From positions 124,001 to 188,000 of the forward strand of contig NZ_FWXV01000002.1 in assembly GCF_900176515.1 (NCBI RefSeq): a stretch of 64,000 nucleotides of DNA, in the 5' to 3' direction. This stretch comes from Kibdelosporangium aridum (GTDB lineage: Bacteria > Actinomycetota > Actinomycetes > Mycobacteriales > Pseudonocardiaceae). Of the stretch, positions 1-8,945 are shown in pieces; the first letter of the stretch is position 1; every line of letters starts with the position of its first letter. Made by a program: the position numbers and the translations under genes. The notes below the pieces were generated by a model. It made no database searches. It saw only the letters and a list, made by a program, of their open reading frames with translations, and was not told where the DNA came from.

Positions 1-301
1 GGAGCACAGCTACGAAGGTGGGGAGGGACATGGCCAGTTTGGGGGTGAAACTGACCAGGCCCCTCCCTCAGTTGGCGGCTGGTGCTGGGGACACCGCAAT
101 GCCGCCGGCCGCCTCGCAGCCGTCGGGCGAGGTCGGGCCGTGCCATGCGAGCACGCCCGGCGTGGGTAGTACTACCGTTGCCAGTAGGCCTAGCCGGTTG
201 GCACGCTTGTGCTCTCAACTATCGCCGAGCAACTACCGACTCGCGAGTAGTTGACTGTTGCCTCGTCAGTAGGCAACGAGTGGTCGACACCAGGAGGGGC
301 T
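1..301. other. Upstream region with clustered inverted repeats
   Basis: No credible gene lies here; the short open frames do not look like proteins. The last 75 bases before the regulator at 302 are rich in dyad symmetry. CAACTAC (230-236) pairs with GTAGTTG (247-253), with the perfect palindrome ACTCGCGAGT (239-248) nested inside. GTTGCCT (257-263) pairs with AGGCAAC (271-277). Such clustering next to a helix-turn-helix gene suggests an operator, perhaps autoregulatory; that is inference. Confidence 0.5.
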
Positions 302-2488
302 TTGTCCGCGTTCGGCAAGCGACTGCGGGAGGCCAGGCAGGCCGCCGGCTGGTCGCTGCGCGAACTGTCGGCCCGGGTGCACTACAACACCGGTTATCTC
401 AGCAAGATCGAGAACGGGCTGCGCCCCGCTTCCGTCGAGCTTGCCAAGCGGTGTGACGCGGAACTCGGTACCACGCTGGCCCAACTGATCCCGCCGTCGG
501 TTCCGCGGTCGATGCAACGGCCTGCGCCAAGGCAATTGCCCGCGCACGACCCGCGCATCGTCGATCGCGCCGACGACATCCAAGCTCTTGACGACATGCT
601 GGACAGCGACCGGATGACGATCGCCGTGCTGTCCGGCACCGCAGGCGTGGGCAAGACCACTCTGGCTCTGCATTGGGCGCACCGGATTCAGCATCGCTTC
701 CCTGATGGCCAGTTGTACGCGGCCATGCGCGGTTTTGGTGCGCAGCCGCCGTTGGAGGCCAGTCGCGTGCTGCGGGCTTTCCTGCAGGACATGGGGGTCG
801 CGCCGCAGGCCATTCCGGCCGAAGAGGATGAACGGGCCGCGATGTTCCGCAGTTTGTTGGCGGACAAGCAGATTCTTGTCGTCCTTGACAACGTGCGCGA
901 CAGCGACCACGTGCAATCGTTGCTGCCTGGGAGTTCCGGCTGTGCCGTGATCATCACGAGCCGGGACCGGCTGGACCGGCTGGTTGCCCTTGAGGGCGCA
1001 CAACGTCGCACGCTCGAGCTGTTCGATGTGGGTACGAGTCGCGAGCTGCTGTCGATGCGCCTCGGCAAGGAGGCCGTCACGGCCGAGCCACGGGCCGCGA
1101 CCGAACTGGCCAAGTTGTCCGCGGGACTTCCGCTCGCGTTGAGCATCGTGGCGTCACGGGTCAACAAGGGTTTCCAGACTCCGCTGCAGTGCTTGGTCGA
1201 CGAGCTGACCGACACCCGGCTCGACGGGCTTGATCTCGGCGAGACCCTTGATCTGCGAACCGTGTTCTCATGGTCGTGCGAGCGGCTTTCGCCCACCGCT
1301 GCCCGGATGTTCCGGCTGCTGGGCATGTTTCCCGGTCCGGACATCAGCGCGCACTGCGCTGCCGCGCTCGCCGGAACCGACGCCGGACAAGCCAGGCGTG
1401 ATCTCACCGAGCTCGTCCGCGCGCACCTGCTGAGCGAGCTGCGTCCGGGCCGGTTCGGGTTCCACGACCTGCTCCGGGTCTACGCCGCCGAGCAGGCAGC
1501 GCGGGAAGAGTCCACACAGGACGCTGTCGGCCGCATGCTCGACCACTACCTGCACACCGCGTTGTCCGGTGACAAACAGCTCTACAGCAATCAATCCGCG
1601 CTCGTCACCGATCCTCCGGTGGAAGGCGCGCGGCCGATGGAGCTGACCGACTATCCCAACACGCTGCGGTGGTTCGATGAAGAACACCACTCGTTGATGG
1701 CTTGCGTGCAGCTGGCCGCGGAGCAAGGCTGGGACGACCACGCGTGGCAGCTTCCCCGTGCACTGGCAGGGTTCCTGCGGCTGCGCGGGCATTGGCAGGA
1801 CTGGGTCAACACGCAGCGGATCGCTTTGCGCACGGCCAAACGGATAGGCAATCAGGGCGCGCAGGCAGACGCGCATCGGCTGCTGGCACAGGCGTATCAC
1901 AACCTGTGCGAGTACTCCGAGACCGTGCACCACGCCGAACACGCGATCGACCTGTATGGACGACTAGGCGATCGCACCGGTGAAGCGTTGGCACACCGGC
2001 ATTTGGCGTGGACTTACCACGAGAAGACCGACTACGAAAGGGCGATGGCGCACCACCGCCAAGCCCTCGCGTTGTTCCGGTGGAGCAACCACCGGCTCGG
2101 CGAGGCCAGCAGCCTCAACGGTCTCGGGTGGACGACCGCCCACCTCGGCGATCACCAGGCCGCGCTCGGCTTGTGCGAGCAGGCACTGCGGATCGCCGAT
2201 CAGTTGCGGGACAAGCACATGCAGGCCGCCGTACTCGACAGCCTAGGCTTCATCTACCGCCGGATCGGTTCGCTCGGCCGGGCAGCCGAGCACTACCGGC
2301 AGGCTATTGCCGGGTTCAGCGAACTCGGGAGTTCTTACTTCGAAGCCTTGTCCCTCAACAATCTCGGTGACGTCCAGCAGGCCGAACAGGACCGGGCCGG
2401 CGCGGCCGAGTCATGGACGGCGGCGAAGGCCATTTTGGACTACCTGCGTCACCCGAAAGCGGCCGAAGTGGCCGCGAAACTCTCCTAG
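302..2488 (+). CDS. XRE-type HTH / NB-ARC ATPase / TPR transcriptional regulator
   Basis: This is a multidomain regulator of the kind common in actinomycetes, with the same domain logic as the NB-ARC/TPR part of SARP-type AfsR proteins. The first 60 or so residues form a Cro/XRE helix-turn-helix (LSKIENGLRP). A P-loop ATPase follows, with Walker A GTAGVGKTT near residue 115 and GLPLAL near residue 275. The last 220 or so residues are tetratricopeptide repeats for partner binding. I chose the TTG at 302 because AGGAGGGG ends just upstream and the XRE domain starts immediately after; a TTG at 251 in the same frame has no ribosome binding site. No SARP domain is present. The target is unknown; the palindromes upstream suggest autoregulation. 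Confidence 0.85.
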   Translation: MSAFGKRLREARQAAGWSLRELSARVHYNTGYLSKIENGLRPASVELAKRCDAELGTTLAQLIPPSVPRSMQRPAPRQLPAHDPRIVDRADDIQALDDMLDSDRMTIAVLSGTAGVGKTTLALHWAHRIQHRFPDGQLYAAMRGFGAQPPLEASRVLRAFLQDMGVAPQAIPAEEDERAAMFRSLLADKQILVVLDNVRDSDHVQSLLPGSSGCAVIITSRDRLDRLVALEGAQRRTLELFDVGTSRELLSMRLGKEAVTAEPRAATELAKLSAGLPLALSIVASRVNKGFQTPLQCLVDELTDTRLDGLDLGETLDLRTVFSWSCERLSPTAARMFRLLGMFPGPDISAHCAAALAGTDAGQARRDLTELVRAHLLSELRPGRFGFHDLLRVYAAEQAAREESTQDAVGRMLDHYLHTALSGDKQLYSNQSALVTDPPVEGARPMELTDYPNTLRWFDEEHHSLMACVQLAAEQGWDDHAWQLPRALAGFLRLRGHWQDWVNTQRIALRTAKRIGNQGAQADAHRLLAQAYHNLCEYSETVHHAEHAIDLYGRLGDRTGEALAHRHLAWTYHEKTDYERAMAHHRQALALFRWSNHRLGEASSLNGLGWTTAHLGDHQAALGLCEQALRIADQLRDKHMQAAVLDSLGFIYRRIGSLGRAAEHYRQAIAGFSELGSSYFEALSLNNLGDVQQAEQDRAGAAESWTAAKAILDYLRHPKAAEVAAKLS

Positions 2489-2499
2489 CAACGGCGGAA

Positions 2500-2528
2500 G
2501 GCCCGCACCCGGATCAGGGGTGCGGGCC
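2500..2528. terminator. Hairpin terminator between the TPR regulator and the cold-shock gene
   Basis: GGCCCGCACC (2500-2509) pairs perfectly with GGTGCGGGCC (2519-2528) around a short loop, 12 nt after the regulator stop. There is no U-tract, as is usual in high-GC actinomycetes. It sits between convergent genes and can serve both. Confidence 0.75.
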
Positions 2529-2551
2529 CCACGCGACTTACTCAGTGCTGA

Positions 2552-2755
2552 TCAGATCGCACGCACGCTCTGGGCCTGCGGGCCCTTCTGGCCCTGGCCG
2601 ATCTCGAACTCAACACGCTGGCCCTCGTCCAACGACCGGAATCCGCTGCCCTGGATCTCCGAGTAGTGCACGAACACGTCGGCGCCCCCGCCGTCCTGCT
2701 CGATGAACCCGAAGCCCTTCTCGCCGTTGAACCACTTAACGGTGCCTTGCGCCAT
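2552..2755 (-). CDS. Cold-shock domain protein
   Basis: A 67-residue single cold-shock domain (CspA family), the usual full length. Both nucleic-acid-binding motifs are present: [15 protein letters not shown] (RNP1-like) and DVFVHYSEI (RNP2-like). Family members bind single-stranded RNA and DNA in the cytoplasm and act as RNA chaperones. The ATG at 2755 was chosen because the conserved MAQGTVKWF starts there and GGGAGA lies about 8 nt upstream; longer in-frame starts add unrelated residues. It is transcribed alone, convergent with the TPR regulator. Confidence 0.95.
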   Translation of the reverse strand: MAQGTVKWFNGEKGFGFIEQDGGGADVFVHYSEIQGSGFRSLDEGQRVEFEIGQGQKGPQAQSVRAI

Positions 2756-2900
2756 ACCACTATCTCCCTGAAATACAGCCCGGGTCCTCACAGCGATGAC
2801 CCGCGGCCAGCGTCCATACTGCCACCCATTGGCTCCACTGGCATAGCTGACTGGGCGAACTGATCGAAAAAGCATCGCTGACCTGCGGTGAAAGAAAACC

Positions 2901-3785
2901 CTATTGGCCCGTGACGGCGAGTGCGGCGGCCTGACGGCGTTGTCTGAGGCCGTCGAACGTGAGCACGGCCAGCGCCAGCCACACGAGTCCAAACCCGAGC
3001 AACCGGACCGGCGGCATGTCCTCGCCGAAGACGGTGACGCCGAGGGCGAACTGTAAAACGGGCGTGATGTACTGCAGCAGCCCCATCATGGTGAGCGGCA
3101 ACCGCTGCGCCGCACCGGCGTACAACAGCAACGGTATACCGGTGATCGGGCCTGCCAGCACCAGCAGGACGGTATGCCAGGCAGACCCGGAAACGAACGT
3201 GTTGCCGTCCGGACCGGCGAAGAACAACGTATACACCAAAGCGACCGGGGCGAGCACCAGAGTTTCCACGGTGACGCCTTCTGTCGCGGGCACCGTGACG
3301 GACTTCTTGATCAGACCGTAGGTTCCGAACGCGACCGCGAGGGTGATCGCGATCCACGGCAACCGTCCATACGCGACAGTGAGGATCACGCCCGCGGCGG
3401 CGCCGATGCCGACGGCGACCCACTGGAGTCCGCGTAACCGCTCCCGCAGCAGCGTGACGCCGAGGATTACGGTCAGCAACGGATTCAGGAAGTAACCAAG
3501 TGAGGTTTCAACTACCTGGTTCGTGTGCACGCCGTAGACGTAGACCAACCAGTTGATCGCGATGACCACCGCGGCGAGCACCAGCTTCGGCTTGACGGCG
3601 GCTCGTAGCCCGCGCAGCCGCCGCAGTGCGGCGAGCATGAGCACACCGAACACCGCTGTCCACACGCAACGGTGTACCAGAACCTCAAGGGGCCCAGCGG
3701 GTTTGAGTGCCGTGAAGTACAACGGGACCAGTCCCCACCACGCGTACGCGGCAATCGCGTAGCCAAGTCCTCTACGGCTCTCCAC
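2901..3785 (-). CDS. rarD: RarD-type EamA/DMT permease
   Basis: A ten-helix inner-membrane transporter of the drug/metabolite superfamily, RarD subfamily. Diagnostic stretches are [17 protein letters not shown] at the N-terminus, [27 protein letters not shown] near the middle and the C-terminal [11 protein letters not shown]. The RarD substrate is not established (the E. coli gene is linked by name to chloramphenicol sensitivity). The GTG at 3785 gives 294 residues, close to E. coli RarD, and overlaps the end of the upstream regulator by 14 nt; an ATG at 3824 would extend the overlap to 53 nt. Co-transcription and translational coupling with the LuxR-type ATPase are likely. Confidence 0.85.
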   Translation of the reverse strand: MESRRGLGYAIAAYAWWGLVPLYFTALKPAGPLEVLVHRCVWTAVFGVLMLAALRRLRGLRAAVKPKLVLAAVVIAINWLVYVYGVHTNQVVETSLGYFLNPLLTVILGVTLLRERLRGLQWVAVGIGAAAGVILTVAYGRLPWIAITLAVAFGTYGLIKKSVTVPATEGVTVETLVLAPVALVYTLFFAGPDGNTFVSGSAWHTVLLVLAGPITGIPLLLYAGAAQRLPLTMMGLLQYITPVLQFALGVTVFGEDMPPVRLLGFGLVWLALAVLTFDGLRQRRQAAALAVTGQ

Positions 3786-6417
3786 CAGGCCAGTGTCCCG
3801 GTAGCGCGCAAGCCAGTTGCGCACGCCCGGCGATCCCGAGCTTCCGGTATACCTTCGTCAGGTGCTGTTCAACAGCACGCTGCGTGACGTACAGCTCCGC
3901 CGCGATCTCCCGGTTGGTCCGGCCGCGGACGGCCATTGCCGCCACGCACATCTCTTGGTCGGTGAGGCTGCACGAGTCCTGCCGTGACCGCCGTCCGCCT
4001 GCGGCGCGCAACTCGTTCGCGGCCACCGTCATGATCGGGATCGCGCCGCACGCCTTGGCCAGGTCGTGCGCCCGCCGGTACACCGGCCGCCGGTCCGCGG
4101 GCGGCAGGAAGGCGCCCCAGGCGAGCAGGGAACGCGCCAACTGCAGCCGCGCCGGGGAGTCGGTGAGCACCTCGACCGACTCCGCCAGCAGCTCAGCGCC
4201 CTGTTCCTGAGCGGCAATACCCGCCACGCGCAGGGCGTTTCCGAGCGCACGCGGGCGTCCCCACCGCCTCGCCAGCGCGACTTCTTCCTCGGCGAGCCGC
4301 AGGGCGTCGGTGGGACGGCCGAGCGCCAGGTACTCCTCGGCCGCGTGCGAGCGCCATGCCGTGCCACCCGGGTTGACGACTCCGCGCTTGATCAACCTCT
4401 TGCCGCATTCCAGCAGGTCAAGCAGGGCTCCACCGTGATCACCGAGCCGGGACCGGGCGATGCCACGGTGGTAGAGCACGCGGTCGAACCGCCGGGACTC
4501 GGGCACCGCGCCGTCCAGCCGGTGGCTGGCGAACAGCTCGAGCGCCCGCTCCGGATCTCCCATCTCCGCCCAGGTCGAACACAGGGCCGTGAGCGCGAGC
4601 GTGACCACGCGCTGGCGGCCGAGCTTGAGCTGGTCGAAGATCTCCAGCGCGGTCCGGCCGTCCGACTCGGCGTCGGCCAGCCGGCCAAGCCGCAGGTAGA
4701 GGTGCGCCCGCAGGGAGTGCACCTGCGCGAGGGCGACGGGCACGTCCCGGCCGGCGGTCACCGCGAACGCGTCGTCGCAGAGCTTCAGCGCGGTGTCCAG
4801 CTCGTCGGCGATCATCAGCGTGATCACGATGTGGGTGAACGTGGCCCGGTCGATGATGTCGCCGACGGCGCCTTCGACCAGGCGGGGTGGCGCGGCTTTG
4901 GCCAGTGCGGCCGACCTGCCGGGATCCTCGCCGCGCAGGCAGTCACGAAACGCCAGCAACGCGGTGAGAAACCGCTCGTTCTTCGCCGACATCGCCGGTT
5001 CGGCGCGCAGCCGCTCGAACCTGGGCGGCAGGTCGGCGTCGACGCATGACTCCTCAAGGATCAGCCGGGCGGCGTAGAGCTGCAGCGAGTGGCTCAGATC
5101 GGGGTCGATGCCGGTGACCGCGCTCGCCGCGGAGTCCAGCGCGGCGACGGCCCGGCCTCGGTCTTGGCGTTCGGCGATCTCGTACGCCAGCGTGAGGGTG
5201 AGTTTGGCTTCCTCGACCGGATCGGTGATGTGTCCGCTGGCCTTGGTCAGCGACTCGAACGCGGCGTCCGGATCGAGATGCGTCTCGAGCAAGCCGAGCT
5301 GTCCGACCACCTCGGCGCGTAACCCGCTGTCATGCAACGGTTCCCGCAACAAGCGACGCAGATAGCGGGCGGCGCGGTCCGGGCTTTGCTCGCGGCGTGC
5401 GGCGTCACGCAACGCCTCAATCGCCCAGTCTTCCCCGAGTGGGGCGCTGGCCAGCAGGTGTTCCCCGGCGTTTTCCCCGCGGCTGTGCAGGAACCGCGCG
5501 GCCCGGCCGTGCGCTGCTTCCCGTTCCGGGCTGGTCATGCTGTGCAACAAGGCTTTCCGGGCGATCGGGTACGTGATCGCCAGCGGTTCCTCGTCCACGA
5601 AGCCGAGTTCGGCGAGCTTGGCCGCCGCGGCCATGCCACGTTCGAGGTCCAGACCGGCGACCGCCGCGGCGAGCGGGATCGTGATCCCCTCAAGCAGGGC
5701 AACGGCTTTGGCCATGGCAAGGACGTCGTCACCGCACCACGCGAGCCGCGGCACCAGGCTGATCGCGACCGTGCTCGCGGCGGCCTCGATGCCCTCGGCC
5801 GTCTTCGGCTTCTGCGCCGCCAGCAATTCCCTGAGCAGGTAAGGATTTCCGCCGGTGGCTTCGCGGCAGGCAGCGACGTACTCATCGGGCGCCGGTCCGA
5901 TCATGCGGGCGCACCCGGCGAGCTCGAGGCCGCCGAGCCGGATCCGCTCAAGGGGTCCGACCAGCTCGTTGACCAGGCCCGAGCGAACGGGGCCGCACGT
6001 GAGCACCATGCTCATCGACAGGTCGGCGAGCCGGTGATGGATGAAAGTCAACCACCGCACGGACTCCTCGTCGGCCTTGTCCACGTTGTCGACGCCGAGG
6101 AACACCGGGTGCTGCACGGCCAGCGCCCGCAGGTACTGCGTGGCGTGCCGGAGCACTCCGTGGAGGTCCCCGTCGAGGTCGAAGCCGTCGAGTTTGCCCG
6201 GGAAAAGTTGATCGACTACACCAAAAGGAAGATCACTTTCCACAGCCGACGCGGCGGCAGTGCGCACAGTGAATCCAGACGCCTGCGCCTGCCGCGCCAT
6301 TTCGGCGAGCAAGGAGCTCTTGCCAGAACCGAGCCTGCCTTCGACACACGTTATTCGATGCCGCACCCTTGCCCTCAATTCAGGCACACCGTTTCTGGCA
6401 TCGATAACGCCGGTCAT
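3772..6417 (-). CDS. Large LuxR-family ATP-binding regulator (LAL type)
   Basis: An 881-residue LAL-type regulator. Residues 30-40 hold a Walker A (GRLGSGKSS) in an AAA-like ATPase domain, followed by a long helical, TPR-like middle. The last 65 residues are a LuxR/GerE helix-turn-helix (NREIAAELYVTQRAVEQHLTKVYRKL). Such proteins usually activate secondary metabolism or sugar-uptake operons by ATP- and ligand-dependent DNA binding. Walker A begins unusually close to the N-terminus. The 3' end overlaps rarD, so RarD is the obvious candidate for a functional partner. The AT-rich stretch 6420-6500 upstream probably carries the promoter. Confidence 0.88.
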   Translation of the reverse strand: MTGVIDARNGVPELRARVRHRITCVEGRLGSGKSSLLAEMARQAQASGFTVRTAAASAVESDLPFGVVDQLFPGKLDGFDLDGDLHGVLRHATQYLRALAVQHPVFLGVDNVDKADEESVRWLTFIHHRLADLSMSMVLTCGPVRSGLVNELVGPLERIRLGGLELAGCARMIGPAPDEYVAACREATGGNPYLLRELLAAQKPKTAEGIEAAASTVAISLVPRLAWCGDDVLAMAKAVALLEGITIPLAAAVAGLDLERGMAAAAKLAELGFVDEEPLAITYPIARKALLHSMTSPEREAAHGRAARFLHSRGENAGEHLLASAPLGEDWAIEALRDAARREQSPDRAARYLRRLLREPLHDSGLRAEVVGQLGLLETHLDPDAAFESLTKASGHITDPVEEAKLTLTLAYEIAERQDRGRAVAALDSAASAVTGIDPDLSHSLQLYAARLILEESCVDADLPPRFERLRAEPAMSAKNERFLTALLAFRDCLRGEDPGRSAALAKAAPPRLVEGAVGDIIDRATFTHIVITLMIADELDTALKLCDDAFAVTAGRDVPVALAQVHSLRAHLYLRLGRLADAESDGRTALEIFDQLKLGRQRVVTLALTALCSTWAEMGDPERALELFASHRLDGAVPESRRFDRVLYHRGIARSRLGDHGGALLDLLECGKRLIKRGVVNPGGTAWRSHAAEEYLALGRPTDALRLAEEEVALARRWGRPRALGNALRVAGIAAQEQGAELLAESVEVLTDSPARLQLARSLLAWGAFLPPADRRPVYRRAHDLAKACGAIPIMTVAANELRAAGGRRSRQDSCSLTDQEMCVAAMAVRGRTNREIAAELYVTQRAVEQHLTKVYRKLGIAGRAQLACALPGHWPGGEP

Positions 6418-6501
6418 CCGATTTACCCCCCGGTCAAGGTGTGTAAAATAATATCACTCGACCCATTAGCCGGTACCCAACAATCAGCCATAACTCTACG
6501 A

Positions 6502-7458
6502 TTATGACCGATCACCCTCGCGGTTACGCCACCAAGTGGCGTAAGCCGGACGGGACCGCATGACGTCCAGGTATCCGGCAAGCAGGCGATCGTAGACCTC
6601 GCCGGCGACCGCGGCGATCGGCGAGTCGCCGCGCCAGGCCACCAGCAGCCTCCGATAGTGCGGATTGCCGGCGATGGGCCGCAGTACGACATCCTGCGGC
6701 GGCTCTGACGTGGGGAAATAGCAGCCGACGGCCTCGCCTGACGCGATCAGCAGGCCGGCCGCGACCGAGCTGGCCACCCGGTGGCGCACCTGCGGCGAGA
6801 AACCGGCGGCACCGCACGCCATCCGGAAGCTCGCCAGCCCGCCCGCCTCGTCGTCCGGCGGCAGCACCCAGTCGGCTTTCGCCAGGTCAGCCAGCACGAT
6901 CTCGTCCTGGCCGGCCAGCGGATGACACACGTGCAGGCCGATGAAGAACGGCTCGGTGACCAGCACCCGGTGCTCGATGCCGGGGCCGAGGTAGATGGGG
7001 TAACGCGGGAACTCATGCAGCACAGCTATATCGAGCGTGTTGGATCCGAGGGCCTCGATCACCGGCCGGACCTCCACGGAGATCCAGCTGGACACGTCGG
7101 GGTCGGGCAGCACCTCGCGGATGACCGTGACCAGCGCGGGAGTGTGCCGGTTGTCGATCCCGCCGACCCTGATCACGGTGTCGTGCGTGCGATCGGAGAA
7201 CTGCTCACCGGCCTCACCCAGCCTGTCGAAGCGTTCGACCAGCTCACGGGCCTCGTCGATGAAGTGCTGGCCGAGTTCGGTGACCACGATGCCGTCCCGG
7301 CCCCGGCGGAAGAGGTGCCCGCCGACCTCCCGCTCGATCCGTTGCAGCTGCGAGGACAGACCAGGCTGCGTGACCTGCAGGATCGCCGCGGCGCGGCTGA
7401 TGCTGCCCGCGTCGGCGACGGCAAGCACCGTGCGCAGGTGTCTGATCTCCAGCCGCAT
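6502..7458 (-). CDS. LysR-family transcriptional regulator
   Basis: A 318-residue LysR-type regulator. Residues 1-60 are the winged HTH (EIRHLRTVLAVADAGSISRAA, then QPGLSSQLQRIEREVGGHLF); the remainder is the two-lobed effector domain. The ATG at 7458 is favoured because the HTH starts at once and AGGGGGT precedes it; the open frame runs further upstream without LysR-like sequence. It is divergent from the HAD-like gene at 7628. CCTACTT (7501-7507) and AAGTAGG (7532-7538) in the shared spacer form an inverted repeat that could be its binding site. The effector is unknown. Confidence 0.9.
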   Translation of the reverse strand: MRLEIRHLRTVLAVADAGSISRAAAILQVTQPGLSSQLQRIEREVGGHLFRRGRDGIVVTELGQHFIDEARELVERFDRLGEAGEQFSDRTHDTVIRVGGIDNRHTPALVTVIREVLPDPDVSSWISVEVRPVIEALGSNTLDIAVLHEFPRYPIYLGPGIEHRVLVTEPFFIGLHVCHPLAGQDEIVLADLAKADWVLPPDDEAGGLASFRMACGAAGFSPQVRHRVASSVAAGLLIASGEAVGCYFPTSEPPQDVVLRPIAGNPHYRRLLVAWRGDSPIAAVAGEVYDRLLAGYLDVMRSRPAYATWWRNREGDRS

Positions 7459-7627
7459 TGCCGAAACCCCCTGGTCCGAAGCCGTTTGCGATCGTAATCC
7501 CCTACTTCGGCCGTCCGAACACACTATGCGAAAGTAGGTTATTCACCCGACCTGCCCCTTGTATGCTCCGACCATACGAGTAACGTCCTGAAGAGTGACC
7601 CGGTTCAGCAAAGAAGTCGAATAGTCA

Positions 7628-8380
7628 ATGCCCACGATCACCGACATGTACGACGGATTTCTGTTCGAACTGGAAGGATTACTTGACGGGAACACCGGGG
7701 TGATCCCTTTCACAACAGAAACGGTTGATCATCTCTATCCCATCGCTTTCCTGAGCACCGACGCCACCCGGTCCGCTGCCGCGGTGGCGTCGTCGCTGGC
7801 CGGGCTGGGCATCAACGCCCACCAAGCCCAGGTCGTGACCCAGTCGCACGCGGCGGCGCGACTGTTGACCGGCCTGGTGCCTGCCCAGTCAGCGGACGAG
7901 TTCGTCCTCGGTACTGCACATACCGAGGACGAACCGCCGTCTCAGGCGCCGGCGTCGTACCCGGAGTTGCTGCGCGAGGCCATCCACCGCACGAGGGCGC
8001 GGTACCCACTCGCGATCGGCCAGTCCATGCGCTTCGTCGCAGCGGCGCGCGCGATCCACATCCCCAGCGTGCTGATCCTCAACGAGTCGACGAACCTGCG
8101 CTCGTTGTTGCTCACGTCGCCGGATCAGCGGCCCACGTTCGTCGCCACCGACCTGCGGGACTTGTTCCGCCGTCAGCCGATCGTCGACTGCGAGGCGCGC
8201 TACTGGGAATGTGAAGGCTGGATCGCCACGGTGACCCAGGGCACGCTCCAGTTGTACCCAGGCCCGTCCTCGACGCTGGCCGCGGGCGCCCGTGTGCTGT
8301 GCGCGGCGGCGTGGAACTTCCGAGGGCCGGACCTGGACATCGACTCAGCCGTGGATCTGTTCACTTCCCTTGCTGCGTGA
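7628..8380 (+). CDS. Degenerate HAD-like (NagD/HAD-IIA type) protein, catalytic residues missing
   Basis: A 250-residue protein whose layout follows NagD-like HAD phosphatases, but the catalytic motifs are altered. The motif I region reads YDGFLFELEGLL, where active members have DxDG. The motif II region AFLSTDATRS matches the usual xFLTNNxxRS and is followed by AAAVASSLAGLGI. Where active enzymes have GDRxxTDI, this protein has GQSMRFVAAA, followed by a family-like IPSVLIL and ATDLRDLF. The C-terminal 60 residues resemble the extra C-terminal segment of some actinobacterial HAD-IIA proteins. I infer a non-catalytic, binding or regulatory role. It is divergent from a LysR gene and overlaps the convergent lipoprotein gene by 20 nt. 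Confidence 0.65.
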   Translation: MPTITDMYDGFLFELEGLLDGNTGVIPFTTETVDHLYPIAFLSTDATRSAAAVASSLAGLGINAHQAQVVTQSHAAARLLTGLVPAQSADEFVLGTAHTEDEPPSQAPASYPELLREAIHRTRARYPLAIGQSMRFVAAARAIHIPSVLILNESTNLRSLLLTSPDQRPTFVATDLRDLFRRQPIVDCEARYWECEGWIATVTQGTLQLYPGPSSTLAAGARVLCAAAWNFRGPDLDIDSAVDLFTSLAA

Positions 8381-8771
8381 ACACGACGAAGTCGTCCTCG
8401 TCGTCACACAGCACCAGCTTGACGTCACCCTTGAGACCGCTCGGGCTCTCGTAGCTGACCATCGATCCGTCGTCGCTCTTGGCCGACCACCCGCGCGCGT
8501 TCACGGCCTTGGCGATGCTGTCCTTGACCACCTGAGGGTCGGCATCGATGACCGCGGCGATCTCGATGGAGTCGCCTTTCTGCTTGCCCCTCGGGTCCTG
8601 CACGCTGTCGTCCGGCAACGGCGGCACCGGATCGGGCTTGAACTCGTCGACAGGCAGGCCCGTCGCCATGACGTCCTTGGCCACCTGGCACTTCTGCATC
8701 TTGTCCAGATCCCGCACCGGCGCCGAGCACCCAGCCAGCACCAGTGCGAGCACGATCACCAGTACCCGCAC
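8361..8771 (-). CDS. Putative lipoprotein of unknown function
   Basis: A 136-residue exported lipoprotein. The N-terminus is a short signal peptide ending in the lipobox LAGC, so Cys15 should be lipidated and the protein anchored outside the membrane. The mature part is charged, with a proline-rich segment (PDPVPPLPDD) and an alpha/beta-looking C-terminal half. No recognised domain is visible and I assign no function. It ends inside the convergent HAD-like gene. Confidence 0.75.
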   Translation of the reverse strand: MRVLVIVLALVLAGCSAPVRDLDKMQKCQVAKDVMATGLPVDEFKPDPVPPLPDDSVQDPRGKQKGDSIEIAAVIDADPQVVKDSIAKAVNARGWSAKSDDGSMVSYESPSGLKGDVKLVLCDDEDDFVVFTQQGK

Positions 8772-8878
8772 CCACCCTCCTTTGTCGCCCCGACCCTATC
8801 CGGATCTTCGCAGCCGTGACGGCGTTTTGGCCGACCGCGATGGGACAAAAAGGACACAGCGTTCACAGAAGGTGTTAC

Positions 8879-8945
8879 GGGGCCCAGCTTCTGGCGAGCC
8901 CTGGTGCCATAGGGCCCAGGTTCTAGAGGGCCCTGTTCTATAGGG
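8879..8945. repeat. GGGCCC-rich hairpin/repeat cluster, probable terminator
   Basis: AGGGCCC (8911-8917) and GGGCCCT (8928-8934) form a 7-bp stem 4 nt beyond the metallo-hydrolase stop, a probable terminator for that minus-strand gene. The surrounding bases hold three imperfect copies of a GGGCCC-AGGTTCT-like unit, beginning at 8879, 8912 and 8928. Confidence 0.5.

Noticed and set aside
4066..6507. Plus-strand frames of 327 and 391 codons opposite the first LuxR-type ATPase
   Set aside because: Shadow frames without motifs; the opposite strand has Walker A and LuxR HTH in one frame.
8879..8945. GGGCCC repeats considered as a CRISPR-like or mobile repeat
   Set aside because: Only three imperfect units without regular spacers; best explained by a hairpin terminator.
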